Positions 45,626 through 57,600 of a stretch of DNA of 64,000 nt are shown piece by piece. Under the pieces are notes generated by a model. The model worked only from the letters and a program-made list of their open reading frames with translations, was not told where the DNA came from and made no database searches. The translations under genes were made by a program, and so were the position numbers. Position 1 is the stretch's first letter; every line of letters begins with the position of its first letter. The DNA lies in the NCBI RefSeq assembly GCF_000724545.1, contig NZ_JHBV01000044.1, positions 1-64,000 on the forward strand. The letters are read 5' to 3'. Source of the DNA: Aureispira sp. CCB-QB1. Its GTDB lineage: Bacteria > Bacteroidota > Bacteroidia > Chitinophagales > Saprospiraceae.

Positions 45626-48600
45626 CTACTTTATAATCACATCTATCGCTTCAGAATGTGCCGTAAACTCAGGGGCATACATAGATTGAATTGTTGTAAT
45701 CCCATTAGAAAATTGCCCCTTGTGGACGGCACGAAGGGTATATTCAAAAGTATATGCTCCTTTCTTTAACTCTCTAAAAAAGAAATTGCTAGAGGCATCT
45801 TTGGTCATTTGATAATAGCCTATGCCATTCTGATAATGATAACGACTGAGAACATTGGTCGGTTCAAAACCGGCTGCACGCATATCTTTTAGGTGTAAAT
45901 ATTCCATCGTTTGCCCTACTTCCAACTCAATTTTTACCAAAATCAAATCTCCTGGTTTTATGTCTGTTGTTTGAATTGGTGTGTGAACAACACCTGTTGT
46001 ACTTGGCGTTTGCAAGAACAGCTCTTTTTTTATCTTTAGAGGTGTTTCTTGAAAAGTGCGGATGTTTTCAAATTGCTCAAAGTATTGCCAATAAGCAGCA
46101 CCCAAAGCAGGCGTATTATTTTTATTGGTAATGCTTATGATTGCCATGTCTTTGTTGATCGAGTCAGAAGGCCAAGTTTTTTGAAAATAACCTGTTCCTA
46201 ATTCTTGATCCATAGTTGTGGACGAAAAGGATTCTTTTCCAATTTGAATGTCCAAACCAATTGAATGGTCTAACCAATTGTTGCCAGACATCAGCAAAGC
46301 GTAACAAGCGGTAGTAGTCGCTTTTGTACTAGCCCAAGCAGCTCCTTTTTTCTGGCGCAATAACCAAAGCTTTAGTAAGTAGACAGCAGCATCGTCTTTG
46401 GCTACTTCTTCAAATAGCTCAATCATAATGGCTTGCGTTTCTATTGGCAATTGATGCGAATAAAATCCCCATGGTTGCGTCCAATACATCCCTTGTGTTG
46501 AATCTATAATAGCTTGATTTTTTAAGCTGTCGGCAATCATTTGCGCATATTTACTTTGAGGACGGATGCGATGAGCAGCCAAAGCCAGTAAGCCTTGTTG
46601 ATAAATAGATTTATTGCGCCAATGCAACTTAGCTTGTTCCAAATAGTACTGAATGCTTTGAGCCAAAGCAGAGTCTTTTTGAATACTTGTAGCATCCCAA
46701 AAGAAACTTTTTGTATGTAAATATTGAATGGCAGAAGGACTCAGATTATCTTCCAAGCGCATGGCATCAGAATCTGGTTTAACTTGTTTGTTGTTTTGAT
46801 AATAATGTGCTAACTGCTGGTACTGTTGGATGATTTGTTGGTCTGTATAATCCAATGCTTTTTTCAGCATTTGTTGAATCGCTTTGTTTTTAGACCATGC
46901 ATTAGCACCCAATTGTTCTAATTTTGCCAACCCACTAAGAATATACTGTGTTATAAATGGACTGGAATGCCCTCCCTTAAACCAAGAAAAACCACCATCT
47001 TCCGATTGACGTTCTAGCAATTGGCGGCGGACTTTTTCAAACTCTTTAGCCATACGACTTAGTTTTAACAGCTGCCCCAAGTATTTTTGTCGCTCAGCAC
47101 TTGAATTCGATTGGAGCACCCAAGGCGTTTCTTCTAGTAAAACCGATTTCAAAGTGGGATTATTCAGCAATTTATCCAAACTAGAACTAGGAACATCTTT
47201 TGCTGCCCAAGTTTCAAATAGCTTTTCGAGTTTAGGGTTTTCAGTAATAATTTTCGTAGCCAAACTATTCGCATAAAACCTTGAAAACAATTGTTCTGAA
47301 CACTCATAAGGATATTCTATCAAATAAGGTAATGATAAAAGAGCTTCCCAAGCAGGGTTTGTGCTCATCTCTAAAGTAAATCGGTGTTGTTGTAAGGTAG
47401 TAGAAGCGTTGTGCTTCAAACCTTTAAAGACAACGTTTTGTTTTTGCTGTCCATGCGCCAAAATCGGCAAACTTTCCAAAACCAAGGTTTTATTACTAAT
47501 AACAGGCAACTGATTTTGTTCGCCATCTGAAAAATTATCAGCCTTTGCGATTATCTTATACAAAACAGGGTTAGTCCAGTCCTGCGGAACTTTTAAGGTC
47601 CAGTGAACTTTGGTAACAGCTTCTTGTTTTAAATCAAATGATTGAATGGTATTGATATGCTCAAACTGGACATCAATAGGAGCATTGGTCAGCGCATCAA
47701 AAAGCTGTAACGTCACTTTTCCAGCTAGTGGCTCTTGGCTTAGATTAGCAACTTTGGTGCTGATGTCAACCATATCCCCTTGACGCAGAAAACGGGGCGT
47801 GTTAGGCATGACCATTAACTTTTTTTGTGTGACCAGTTCTTTGTGACTAAGGGTCGTTTTTAAGTCTTTTGTATGCGCCAAGAGCCTGAATTTCCAGCTT
47901 GAAAGCGCCTCACTCATCTTAAATTTAATGCTAATACTACCTGTACTATCTGTATTTAGATGCGGGTAGAAGAAAACAGATTCTTTTAAGTCGGAGCGTA
48001 TTTCGACGTTGTTGAAGTTAGCAGACAAACTGTTTCGAGTTGCACCCCCTACATTATTGCTAGGAGAGAGCAATATAGCACCATTGGCATCACCATACTC
48101 GGCGGGAATTCCCGACGTAAAATTTGCAGAGCCCTCCAACTCATAACACATAATTATATTTCCATCATTGTATGTTAGTTGTGTGAATTCCTGTCGTTCC
48201 ATAGTAGCGATTTCCTTTTCCGCCAATTCCAAAACAGGAATAATAATATTTCGACCATGGGCATCAACAGGATAATAAGGCAAAGAATTAGGCTCTAAAT
48301 CTTGTTCATTCGGAATGCCATCACCATCTGCGTCCTTCGGCGTTGGGGGATGAGCATACCAAAATTGATTGAATTTTAGAAAAGAAGCAGTTGCATTGAT
48401 ATTGGGATCAACAATGGCGTAGGATTTGAGCGTAGGAAGCTGCCAGTTGGGCGATTGAGATACCTTAAATGTTCTTTGTTTGATATTATCTTTGCTGGAC
48501 CAATCCTCTAAACTTCTGTAATAAGAATTTTGATACACATCGAAATGCCAAGAATGGCTTGTTAGATGGTCTAAGGAACTATCGTACATAGAAGCTAGTA

Positions 48601-51600
48601 TTTCACTGGCAACTACCTCTCCATTAGGGCTAGTTATTTTTATAGTCCATTCTTCTTCTTGACCAGGTAGTAAATTGTCTCTAAAGGACAAATATTCTAT
48701 GGTTAAATCTTTATTGCTCCAAGGTACTTGAATGTAATTTTCAAAATCATGAAAACGATTATTATAAATAGACAGCAATCGGTAGTGCAAATTACCTCGA
48801 TGTTTCTCATTAAGTACAATAGGAACTTTTTGATAGGCTTGAGGTTGTAACCAACGGTATTCGTGTACTTTTTCATAGTTCTCTAGTTCTAGCAGAATAT
48901 GGGCATCGTCAAAGTAAGAACCAACCTCCAGTAGAATGGTATCTTGGGGTTCTCCAATCAAAAAACTATCTTTATTATAATGCAATAAAGCAACATTGTA
49001 AGTAGGAGAAGGGAAGGTATCTTGTAGGTTAAAATAACGAATCTCTTCTTGAGCTAAGACAAGGCTGCTGTCTTGATAAATAAAGCGAATGCGATATAAG
49101 CCTGTCGCCCAATTTAAGGTATTCAGTTGCCATTCTTTGGATGCCGCATGGACTTGGTCTTTATAAATAGTATCCAATACGACCCAATTGGCTTTGTGGC
49201 GTTGGTTGTCATAAGCTTCGTAGAGAGGGAAATCTTTCTCAAATGCTGCGACAGTAGTGATCGTTGTATCAGGGATATTCCACAGCCTATTGATATAAGG
49301 ATGCTTGGGAGTACTTAATTGCTCTATAACTAAATAAGTTTGAATTGAAACAGGCTGCTTAGAAGTAGAAGAACCTTGTTGTTTAGTGGCTTTGTAGTTG
49401 GCTATAGTTGAAGTCGAATGACGAACAATATTGGATTCATGGGCAAAAACAACATCTATAGAAGAATCATTTGAAGTTGAAAGGAAATAGTTGAGATTTT
49501 TTTGTGAAGTGTGCGTGGAACATTCAATGGTTTCGCCAGTTAAATCTACGATTGTCCCATGAAAGGAATAATCACTTTGATAGATCAAGGAATCTTTCTC
49601 TTTGTCAATTAACAATCGAACATAAAAGTTGCCCTTAGCATCAATCAAAGCAGTAGCTACTTTTAACGTATCTTGATATTCTTTTAGAATAGAATACTGA
49701 ATTTTTGCATCCATCAAAGGCATTCCAGAAAAAGTTTTAGCTGTTCCGACTACAACTAAAGTATCCCTATATTCACCAAGTACAACAAAGCTCTCAACTT
49801 TTGTTTGCAGTGTTGGTTTTTTGTATTCTTCAACATCGAAATAAACCTTATTCCTGCTCAAAGAGTCCTGCAGATGCATTTCCCCCAATAAAATACTATT
49901 CGGTATTCTAAATTGACCGCTATAAGCGCCATATTCATTGGTGGTAATGATTTGACTGGCTATTTTTTGTTGATTAGCATCATAGAAATGGATGGTTGTT
50001 TTTTGGCGGGGTAGAATATCACTAGTGCCATCGGTATTAAACTGAGTAAGAATGCCTTTGTATTGAATGTTTTGTCTCGGTCGATAAATAGGTTTGTCTG
50101 TAAAGAGGTAGGTTTTTTTACCTTTTTTTAGGCGACTGTAGTCATTGTATCTTAGCTGATGATCGTCTAGCCACAATTGGTCTTTGCCTTTTTTAATTCG
50201 AATGGAGTAAGGTTTTGTACGGTTTAAATGAGTCGTTAGATGCCCTTGGTTGTTGCTGTATTGGGTGTCAATTTTTTTCCAATCTTTATCTAAAAACTGA
50301 ACTTTTGCTTGCTCAATAGGCGCGCCATTTTTTCGATTAACAATAAAAAACTCATTAATAGACTGTCCTTTTTGAGGGCGCGCTCTAGCGATAAATGCCA
50401 AATCAGAAACTTGGAAATAAGCATAAACCAATCCATTTTTTTGATAAGAAAAATCAGCTTTGTGAGACATAATAAGTAGGTAAGCACCAGCTTTTTGAGC
50501 AGGAACCTTTATTTCAACAGAATGGTTTTTGAAATCATTTGACAACGGAATTTGCTCTTCCCAAGTATGACTATAATGAGATGCTATTTTAGCAATATAG
50601 GCACTCCAAATGGAATCGCGGGTTGTTGGTTTTGCTAATAAATCTAACTGGGCTTTTTCCTTGTAATAATGGTCAGGTAAAGGCAATAATTTGCAATAGA
50701 CTTTGTCAATATTTTTGCTCGTAACTTTAACTAAAATATTTTGTTGAGTTGGAGTCACTGCCTCTATGGACAGACTTAATTCTTTTTGTAGAATCTGATT
50801 CAATAGCGCTTGGCAATTTTTTGCTCCAACGGAGTTAGGAAAGCGCTGAATGGCTGCTTGACAGATATCGTGCGCCTTTTTTATATTCCAGCGATTATTA
50901 TAAATACTGTTTCTAAATTGAGGGTAATGATAACCATAAGGATTAAATAAGTCTTTGGCAACTTCATAACTAATCATGGTACCCATAGGAACATCTGCGT
51001 ATGTTTGTTCCATTTCTAGCAAGCGAGTTAGGTAATAGCTGTTGTGTTTTTTTATTCCTTCATAATTATAATTTAATCCAAAGACCATTCGCTCCAAGTC
51101 AAATTTGGCAAGTAGATTGCGTTGGTTATGCTTCAAATAATGGCGTAGAAGCACTTGGTATAATTTATAGATTTGAATTCTTTTAGCGTGCTCATCATCA
51201 ACTGTAAAATCAAAATGAATGAAATCTTCTACACGAACAAATGCCAAAGAATCACGAAAAGGATAGTGTTTTTTTGTCTTTTTATAAGTTGTATATGTCG
51301 ATTGATGGGTAAGGTAATCAATCGCATTATCAACCAGTAAATCATAGAGTGAGTAGTTGGGAAGCGTATTGGTTATGGTGTCAAGCCCTAGCAAAACCAC
51401 ATAATTATGTGCCCAAACATTTTTGGGTGCTGTTGATGCTATTGCGGACAGTAGGTAACGGCTGGTTTCTTCTTGATAAAGACGCAGCATATTATCAATA
51501 GAATCTTGCACAGGATCAGGATCAGAATCTAGGGTATAGTTGCCTGTCGCATTCCAAATAACCCTTCTAGCTTTAGGGCGGATATTATTACAAACATAAA

Positions 51601-51622
51601 AATCACGTTGATACTTGATCAA
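45626..51622 (-). CDS. Alpha-2-macroglobulin family protein, main part of a split gene
   Basis: This frame of 1,998 residues holds a TPR-like helical N-terminal part and a run of MG beta-domains with IYRPRQNIQYKGILTQF. A DADGDGIPNEQDLEPN loop lies in the linker before EIRSDLKESVFFYPHL. The thioester motif Cys-Ser-Glu-Gln (YPYECSEQLF) is at 47291-47302, and the C-terminal receptor-like domain ends in APEFTAHSEAIDVIIK. Bacterial macroglobulins trap proteases in the periplasm. The signal peptide lies in a separate upstream frame (51721-52155) because of a 143-bp tandem duplication, so this product alone would not be exported. Joined, the gene would be 2,128 residues. Confidence 0.85.
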   Translation of the reverse strand: MIKYQRDFYVCNNIRPKARRVIWNATGNYTLDSDPDPVQDSIDNMLRLYQEETSRYLLSAIASTAPKNVWAHNYVVLLGLDTITNTLPNYSLYDLLVDNAIDYLTHQSTYTTYKKTKKHYPFRDSLAFVRVEDFIHFDFTVDDEHAKRIQIYKLYQVLLRHYLKHNQRNLLAKFDLERMVFGLNYNYEGIKKHNSYYLTRLLEMEQTYADVPMGTMISYEVAKDLFNPYGYHYPQFRNSIYNNRWNIKKAHDICQAAIQRFPNSVGAKNCQALLNQILQKELSLSIEAVTPTQQNILVKVTSKNIDKVYCKLLPLPDHYYKEKAQLDLLAKPTTRDSIWSAYIAKIASHYSHTWEEQIPLSNDFKNHSVEIKVPAQKAGAYLLIMSHKADFSYQKNGLVYAYFQVSDLAFIARARPQKGQSINEFFIVNRKNGAPIEQAKVQFLDKDWKKIDTQYSNNQGHLTTHLNRTKPYSIRIKKGKDQLWLDDHQLRYNDYSRLKKGKKTYLFTDKPIYRPRQNIQYKGILTQFNTDGTSDILPRQKTTIHFYDANQQKIASQIITTNEYGAYSGQFRIPNSILLGEMHLQDSLSRNKVYFDVEEYKKPTLQTKVESFVVLGEYRDTLVVVGTAKTFSGMPLMDAKIQYSILKEYQDTLKVATALIDAKGNFYVRLLIDKEKDSLIYQSDYSFHGTIVDLTGETIECSTHTSQKNLNYFLSTSNDSSIDVVFAHESNIVRHSTSTIANYKATKQQGSSTSKQPVSIQTYLVIEQLSTPKHPYINRLWNIPDTTITTVAAFEKDFPLYEAYDNQRHKANWVVLDTIYKDQVHAASKEWQLNTLNWATGLYRIRFIYQDSSLVLAQEEIRYFNLQDTFPSPTYNVALLHYNKDSFLIGEPQDTILLEVGSYFDDAHILLELENYEKVHEYRWLQPQAYQKVPIVLNEKHRGNLHYRLLSIYNNRFHDFENYIQVPWSNKDLTIEYLSFRDNLLPGQEEEWTIKITSPNGEVVASEILASMYDSSLDHLTSHSWHFDVYQNSYYRSLEDWSSKDNIKQRTFKVSQSPNWQLPTLKSYAIVDPNINATASFLKFNQFWYAHPPTPKDADGDGIPNEQDLEPNSLPYYPVDAHGRNIIIPVLELAEKEIATMERQEFTQLTYNDGNIIMCYELEGSANFTSGIPAEYGDANGAILLSPSNNVGGATRNSLSANFNNVEIRSDLKESVFFYPHLNTDSTGSISIKFKMSEALSSWKFRLLAHTKDLKTTLSHKELVTQKKLMVMPNTPRFLRQGDMVDISTKVANLSQEPLAGKVTLQLFDALTNAPIDVQFEHINTIQSFDLKQEAVTKVHWTLKVPQDWTNPVLYKIIAKADNFSDGEQNQLPVISNKTLVLESLPILAHGQQKQNVVFKGLKHNASTTLQQHRFTLEMSTNPAWEALLSLPYLIEYPYECSEQLFSRFYANSLATKIITENPKLEKLFETWAAKDVPSSSLDKLLNNPTLKSVLLEETPWVLQSNSSAERQKYLGQLLKLSRMAKEFEKVRRQLLERQSEDGGFSWFKGGHSSPFITQYILSGLAKLEQLGANAWSKNKAIQQMLKKALDYTDQQIIQQYQQLAHYYQNNKQVKPDSDAMRLEDNLSPSAIQYLHTKSFFWDATSIQKDSALAQSIQYYLEQAKLHWRNKSIYQQGLLALAAHRIRPQSKYAQMIADSLKNQAIIDSTQGMYWTQPWGFYSHQLPIETQAIMIELFEEVAKDDAAVYLLKLWLLRQKKGAAWASTKATTTACYALLMSGNNWLDHSIGLDIQIGKESFSSTTMDQELGTGYFQKTWPSDSINKDMAIISITNKNNTPALGAAYWQYFEQFENIRTFQETPLKIKKELFLQTPSTTGVVHTPIQTTDIKPGDLILVKIELEVGQTMEYLHLKDMRAAGFEPTNVLSRYHYQNGIGYYQMTKDASSNFFFRELKKGAYTFEYTLRAVHKGQFSNGITTIQSMYAPEFTAHSEAIDVIIK

Positions 51623-51872
51623 TAAATCTGCTAGATGAGCATAAAGTAAGGCATTAACAATAGAGTCTTTGCTTTGGTCTATTTGGGCGAGTAATTTAGG
51701 TTTTAAAGCATCAATTACCGTTAAATAACATTACAAACATAAAAATCACGTTGATACTTGATCAATAAATCTGCTAGATGAGCATAAAGTAAGGCATTAA
51801 CAATAGAGTCTTTGCTTTGGTCTATTTGGGCGAGTAATTTAGGTTTTAAAGCATCAATTACCGTTAAATAAC
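51587..51872. repeat. Exact 143-bp tandem duplication inside a macroglobulin gene
   Basis: Unit 1 is 51587-51729 and unit 2 is 51730-51872; I see no difference between them. 143 is not divisible by three, so the duplication shifts the frame. Removing one unit leaves 6,387 bases from 52155 to 45626, divisible by three, and joins HLADLLIKYQRDFYVCN to NIRPKARRV in one frame. Confidence 0.95.
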
Positions 51873-52155
51873 AAAGGTGCTTTCTATGGCTACTATCTTG
51901 GAGTCCTAACTCTAGTTCTACTTCATATTTACTTCTAAACAAAAATGCTTTTACATAATGGGCTCTAGCACTTAAATCAATTGTATCGTGTCGAGATTGT
52001 TCCATTAATTGATTTAATAAAGGAATAGCAGGTTTTAAATCTCTATAATGTTCCAAAGAATCAATCTTAGCCCATTGCTGAGTGTAAGAGTTGGTTTGTG
52101 CAAAAGAGGCGTTTAGAAAGGATAGCAAAAATAACGTAACGATTAAAGGTTTCAT
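51721..52155 (-). pseudogene. N-terminal fragment of the split macroglobulin gene
   Basis: 144 residues with a signal peptide (MKPLIVTLFLLSFLNASFAQ) and the helical N-terminus of the macroglobulin family (SYTQQWAKIDSLEHYRDLKP). It ends prematurely with YQRDFYVCNVI where the tandem duplication shifts the frame; the same YQRDFYVCN recurs at the start of the downstream frame. As read, it would give a short secreted fragment. Collapse of the duplication would restore the full gene. Confidence 0.85.
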
Positions 52156-52190
52156 AGGTAAAAGTTTAGGATGCTATTTATAATAATATT

Positions 52191-52221
52191 GAAGCACTGG
52201 AAAGTGTTTCTCCAGTGCTTC
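52191..52221 (-). terminator. Hairpin after the middle macroglobulin gene
   Basis: A perfect 11-bp stem, GAAGCACTGGA and TCCAGTGCTTC, lies 30 bases past the stop at 52251 in minus-strand reading. It lacks a strong T-run, so it may be a weak terminator or a processing/stability hairpin in a polycistronic mRNA. Confidence 0.5.
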
Positions 52222-52244
52222 TAATTGATCTTATTGTTGTTAGT

Positions 52245-54659
52245 TTACTTTTACTCAACAGAGACTCGAACGCCCTCAGAGTGAGCCGTAAATTCAGGGG
52301 CATACATACATTGAATGGTGGTGATTCCATTGGAGAAATCACCTTTGTGATTGACTCGCAAAGGATATTCAAAGACATAAGTACCTTTAGATAAATAACT
52401 AAAGAAGAAGTTGGTCGAAGCATCTCTAGTACTTTCGTAATAGCCCAAACCTCCTTGGTATTTATACTGACTCAAGACATTGGTTGGTTCTAAACCAGCT
52501 GCTCTCATATCCTTCATGTGAACATATTCCATATCTCGATCAACCATCAATTCAATGCGAACTTTAATCAAGTCTCCAGGTTCTAAGGTTTGGCTATCAA
52601 TAGGTTTTAAGACAGGACCTCGATCGGTGTTAATTTGTTTGAACAGTTTCTTATTCAACGTCAAAGGTGTTTCTTTGAAATGCGTAATCTTGTCTAAATT
52701 CTCGAAGTATTGCCAGTACAAAGCTCCCCAAGCCACGACATTGTTTGGATTTTTGACCTTGATGTTTGCCATATCGTTGGTAATTTCATCTGCTTTCCAA
52801 GAAGTTTTAAAATACCCCGTTCCTGCTTCTTTCTTGATTTGAGATTGATCCAATTTTTTGTTGCCCAAAGTAATTTCAATTTCTTGGTCGTCCATCAACC
52901 AATTGTCACCGGACATGAGCAACGCATAACAAGCGGCGGCAGTAGCTTTGGTCGTTTTCCAATGAGTTGTCTGCTTGGCTTTTAGCAACCAAACTTTCAA
53001 ATCTTCTACTGCCTTAGCATCTTTAGCTACAACATCAAAGACCTCAATCATCAAGGCATGGGTTTCGATGGGCAGTTGATACCAAAAGTAACCCGATGGA
53101 TACTTCCAATACATGCCCATTTCATCGCTATTCAAGGCATTTTCTTTGGCAGCTGCAACAATTTTTTGAGGCGTTTCTAAGTCGGTTCCTTTTCTGTGGA
53201 AACCTAAGGCTAACAGTCCTTGCATATACATGGACTTATTTCTCCAATATTTTAGAGCTTGTCCTTCGTAGTACTGTATGGCTTCTAAAGTAGTTTTATT
53301 GGTAATTTTTTGCTCTAAAAAGAAGGTTCTAGCATAAAAATAATGAATGACCATTTGTCCTAGATGATCTTGCTCTAAGTACTCTTTTTCATTCTTGCTT
53401 CGTTTTGCCCATTTGAGCAATTCTTTGTAATGTCGAGCTAGCTCCACATCAATGTAGTCAACCGCTCGTTGAATCATTTTCGCCATCTTAGGATCAGATT
53501 GAATATCCTTGACCCCCAATTTATCTAGATGACCCATACCTTCTACAATATATTGGGTGATGTACCAGCTATCTCGACCACCAGGCATCCAACTAAAACC
53601 ACCGTTTGCCAATTGACGATCCGCCATTTTGTCCCTAGCTTTTGTCAATTCATTCGCCATACGATTAAGATCAAAAAGTACCCCAATATTTTTCTTTTGA
53701 GTCGCTTCACTTTGCGCTGCCAAAACCCAAGGCGTTTCTTCTAATAAAGCATATTTAAGTTCCTCATTTTTAGCCAAATTACTTTTTAAAGCATCGGTAT
53801 CAATATTTTTCCATTGATCAAAGACTCGTTTCACCTTGGGGTGTGCATTGGCAACATCAGAAGCCAAACTGTTGGCATAATAACGAGAGAAAATTTGTTC
53901 GGTACACTCATAAGGATATTCCATCAAATAAGGCAAAGATTGAATGGCATACCAAGCAGGGTTTTGTGTGAATTCTAAGGTCAGTTGATGGTGTTGGAGC
54001 GTTTTTGATTGACTGGCTTGAGCCATTCTATCAAAGGTGAATTTTTTAGTTTGTTTTCCTCGAACAGGGAGTGGTTGTGTTTCGGTGACCAACATACGAT
54101 TGGTCAGCACAGGAATAGCGGCTTCTTCGCCATCGGAGAAATCACCCGCTTTAGCAACGACTCGATGCGTAACAGGTGTGTTCCAACCATCAGGAATGTT
54201 GAGTTTCCAAGCCAAAGGGGTGGATTGTCCCGCTTGAGCATCAAAAGAAAGCGTAGCTTGAGTATTACCAAAAGCAGCATCAATAGGTTGCATGCTAATC
54301 GCATCAAAGAGTTGTAATTGAGCCTTACCCTTCATGGCTTTTTCAGTCAAGTTGCTGACCTTAGCTGTAAAGTAAATTTCATCCTTTTCTCTAAAGAACC
54401 GAGGGGCATTGGGAACAACCATCAAGTCTTTTTGAGTGACGACAGATTTGGTGTCAGAGACAAAAGCCAACTCCTTGGTATGCCCAAAGAGCATGAATTT
54501 CCATTTGGTTAAGGCTTCGTTCATCGTGAATTTAATGATGATATTTCCATCTTTATCGGTCATTAAATCAGGATAAAAGAAAACAGTTTCATTTAAGTTA
54601 GTACGAACGTTTATATCTCCAAAATCTTCTTCAGGAGCCTGCTCTGGTGCTTCAGGCTT
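52245..54659. repeat. Near-identical 2.4-kb block, copy 1 (macroglobulin 3' half)
   Basis: This aligns without gaps to 58518-60932 at a constant offset of 6,273 bases. I count about 18 substitutions in 2,415 bases by eye, clustered near the 5' (linker) side; long stretches (about 52,500-53,270 and 53,300-53,930) are identical. Identity starts 6 bases outside the stop codon and ends abruptly at the linker. Confidence 0.92.
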
Positions 54660-57600
54660 AGCTGTAATTTGGTCGTTAGAAACGACTGTTTTATCTTGTT
54701 CTGCATTCATAAAACCATCTGCTTCGACTTCTTCCATTTCTACAGAACTATCCATGATAGGAGCGCCCAATTTTGAACCTTCTTTTTTGGATCTCATGCG
54801 TCCTTTAGGACTGGCACTTTTATAAACCCGATTGCCACGAGAATAATCATATTCATAGAAAGAAAAACCATTCCAATCCAGTGTAGGGTAGGTTCTAGAT
54901 GCACCCGATTTGTAGGTATTCCAGTCATGTTGTAGCAAGGCAGAACCCACCGTAGTAAACGAATTATAACCTTGTAAACTTAAACTCCTGTAGGAACTAG
55001 GATGAATATTGAAGTACCAAGAATTAGCACTAAAAGCATCTAAGGAGGCATCATACATACCCGCTAGAAATTCGGCGGCAACTTTATCTCCTTTATGACC
55101 AGAAATTTTAATCTTCCATTCTTCTTTTTGACCAGGATATAGTTTGTCACGGAATGTAGCGTATTCAACTTTTAAATCTTTGTTGCTCCAAGGAACATAA
55201 ATCGTTCCTCCAGAGCTGTAAAAACGACCATCTTGAATGCTTGTTAGATGAAAATGTAGGTTGCCACGATGTTTTTCTTCTATTGAAAGACTACGAATGA
55301 TTCTTCCTTTGGGTTGAATCCATTCTCGATGTATAATTTGATGATCATGTTCTATCTCATACAATACATAAGCAGCCTTTTCGTAAGTGCCAAAATCTAT
55401 ATTGATACTAGTGTCTGGTTCAGCAGTAAAAGAACTTTGAGCGAGAAACAAAGCATTGTTGAGCGGTGTTTTTTTAGCTTTATTGCTATACAATGTAAAA
55501 AACTTTCGAATCTCAATCGGAGCACCGTATTTATCTTTAGTTTTAAGCGTAACTCTATAACGTCCTTGTTTCCAATTGTTGACGTTTTTTAGCTCTAATT
55601 TTTTTGATTGTTTCGTATCAAAAGAAGTCCTTAAAACTTCTTTAGAGACCGACCAGTTGTTGGGCTCGTCCTCATTTTTGAAAGCATACAAAGGAAACTT
55701 TTTCTTAAAGCTTTCTTTGTCCATGTTTTCATAGTCAGGTTTAGACCACAAACGATTCTTGTAAATAATATTGGGTGTTTTCAATTGTTCAATGACAATT
55801 TCTCCTTGTGCTGCTTCAAATTGATAGTTAAGGTTTTGTGTGTTAATGCCAAAAGAAGACGTGTTTTCTCTGTTGACATTTTCGGGGATAGACAAACTAA
55901 CATCCAAAGCAATATAACCTACTCGAACGGTAGATTGTGTCGTATGTGTCTCTCCTGTAATGTCGGTTACAGTAGCATGTACGGTATATTGAAATTCAGG
56001 ATTTTTATCTTTTGGAATAGAGCGATCTGCTATTGCTTCAAAAGCAATTTCATATTCTCCTTTTTCATTGGTTGTTGTTTCTCCAAAAGTGATCTCTTGT
56101 TGTTCTCTATTAAACGGAATGTACCAACCCCAACGCCAATTCCAATAAGGAAAACGAGCTTGGCGAACCACACGATATTGCACTTTGGCACCATCAATAT
56201 TATTACCTGCATAGGCTTTGGCGTGCCCTTGAACATGAACCGTATCGCCAATTTTGTAGGACTCCTTGATGGGCAGAGCAACGACTTCAAACTTAGGACG
56301 CTTGTATTCTTCAACTCTAAAATACTTTGTACTGTGGCTATGACTATCTTCCAAGTACATTTGACCCAACAAGCCACCTTTAGGAGCAGTGAATGAGCCA
56401 CTAAAAGAACCATATTCATTGGTGGTTACCGTTACATCGGCTACTTTTTGTCGGTTGGCATCGTAAAAGGTAATGATTCGTTGTTGATTGGGGACAATTT
56501 TTTGATCTTTGCCATCTGTCATATGACTCAAGACCAAGCCCTTGAAGTAGACCAATTGTCCTGGGCGATAAATTGCTCTATCCAAAAAGAAATGTGTTGT
56601 CTGTTTTTGATAAGGAGCATTAGGATCATGGTTGTAGTAAGAGTCGTCGAGAAATAAAACATCCTCTTTTTGGGATAATTTAATGAAATAAGAACTTTGG
56701 TAATAACCATTTTTAGTTTGTAATCCTTGACTACTAATTAAACCATTTTTATCACTATCAGTCGTGTGTGCACGAATGGTTTCGTAACGTCTTAAAAGGC
56801 TATTGTATTTGGATACATAAAATTCTGCACGAACGCCTTCTAAAGGCATACCTGTTGTTCTATTCGTTACATAAAAACTATAATTTCCGTCATTTTGACG
56901 CGCTACAAGACTCATATTAGATACAAAGAAAGAACTATAGGCAATGCCATTTTCTTTGTAGGAAAAATCTTCATCCGCAGAGACTGCAATAATATAACGA
57001 CCATTAGATAGTTTGGGAATTTCAAACTCAATGGTGTGATTTTGATAATCCCCCTCATCTTTAATCTCCAAAGACCATTGGTAAGTGCTGGATAATTTGC
57101 GCAAATATGCAGCACGTTTTTCGCCATACTTTTCATTCAAAGTAGTGTGTTGAGCTTTTGTAATCGGAATGGCTCTAAAGTATACTTTTTGTAGATTTTT
57201 GTAACTTAACAGAGCTAAGATAGGGGCATCAATCGCATTAATCTTTTCTACATTCAGAGACATATTCTTCTGCTGAATACTGCCGATTAGAGCTTCGCAG
57301 TGAGAAGCACCGTAAGACTTGGGGTATTGCTCTATTGCTTTTTGGCAAATTTCGTATGCTTTTTTGATATCCCAACGATATTGCTCGGTTGGAGAAGGTT
57401 GGTATTTTTGTCCTTGATTATAATAATAAGTAGCAATTTGAAAAGCAATTTCAGCGGCAACTTCTTGTTTTTTGTATTGTTGATGAAGTGCTTCTAAACG
57501 ATCTAAATAAAGTAAGTTTTTATCATTTAAAATAGATTTGTTTAAAACATAACGCAATCGTCTAAGTTCTAAATCAATATAAGCTTTGGGGTCTTTGTCA

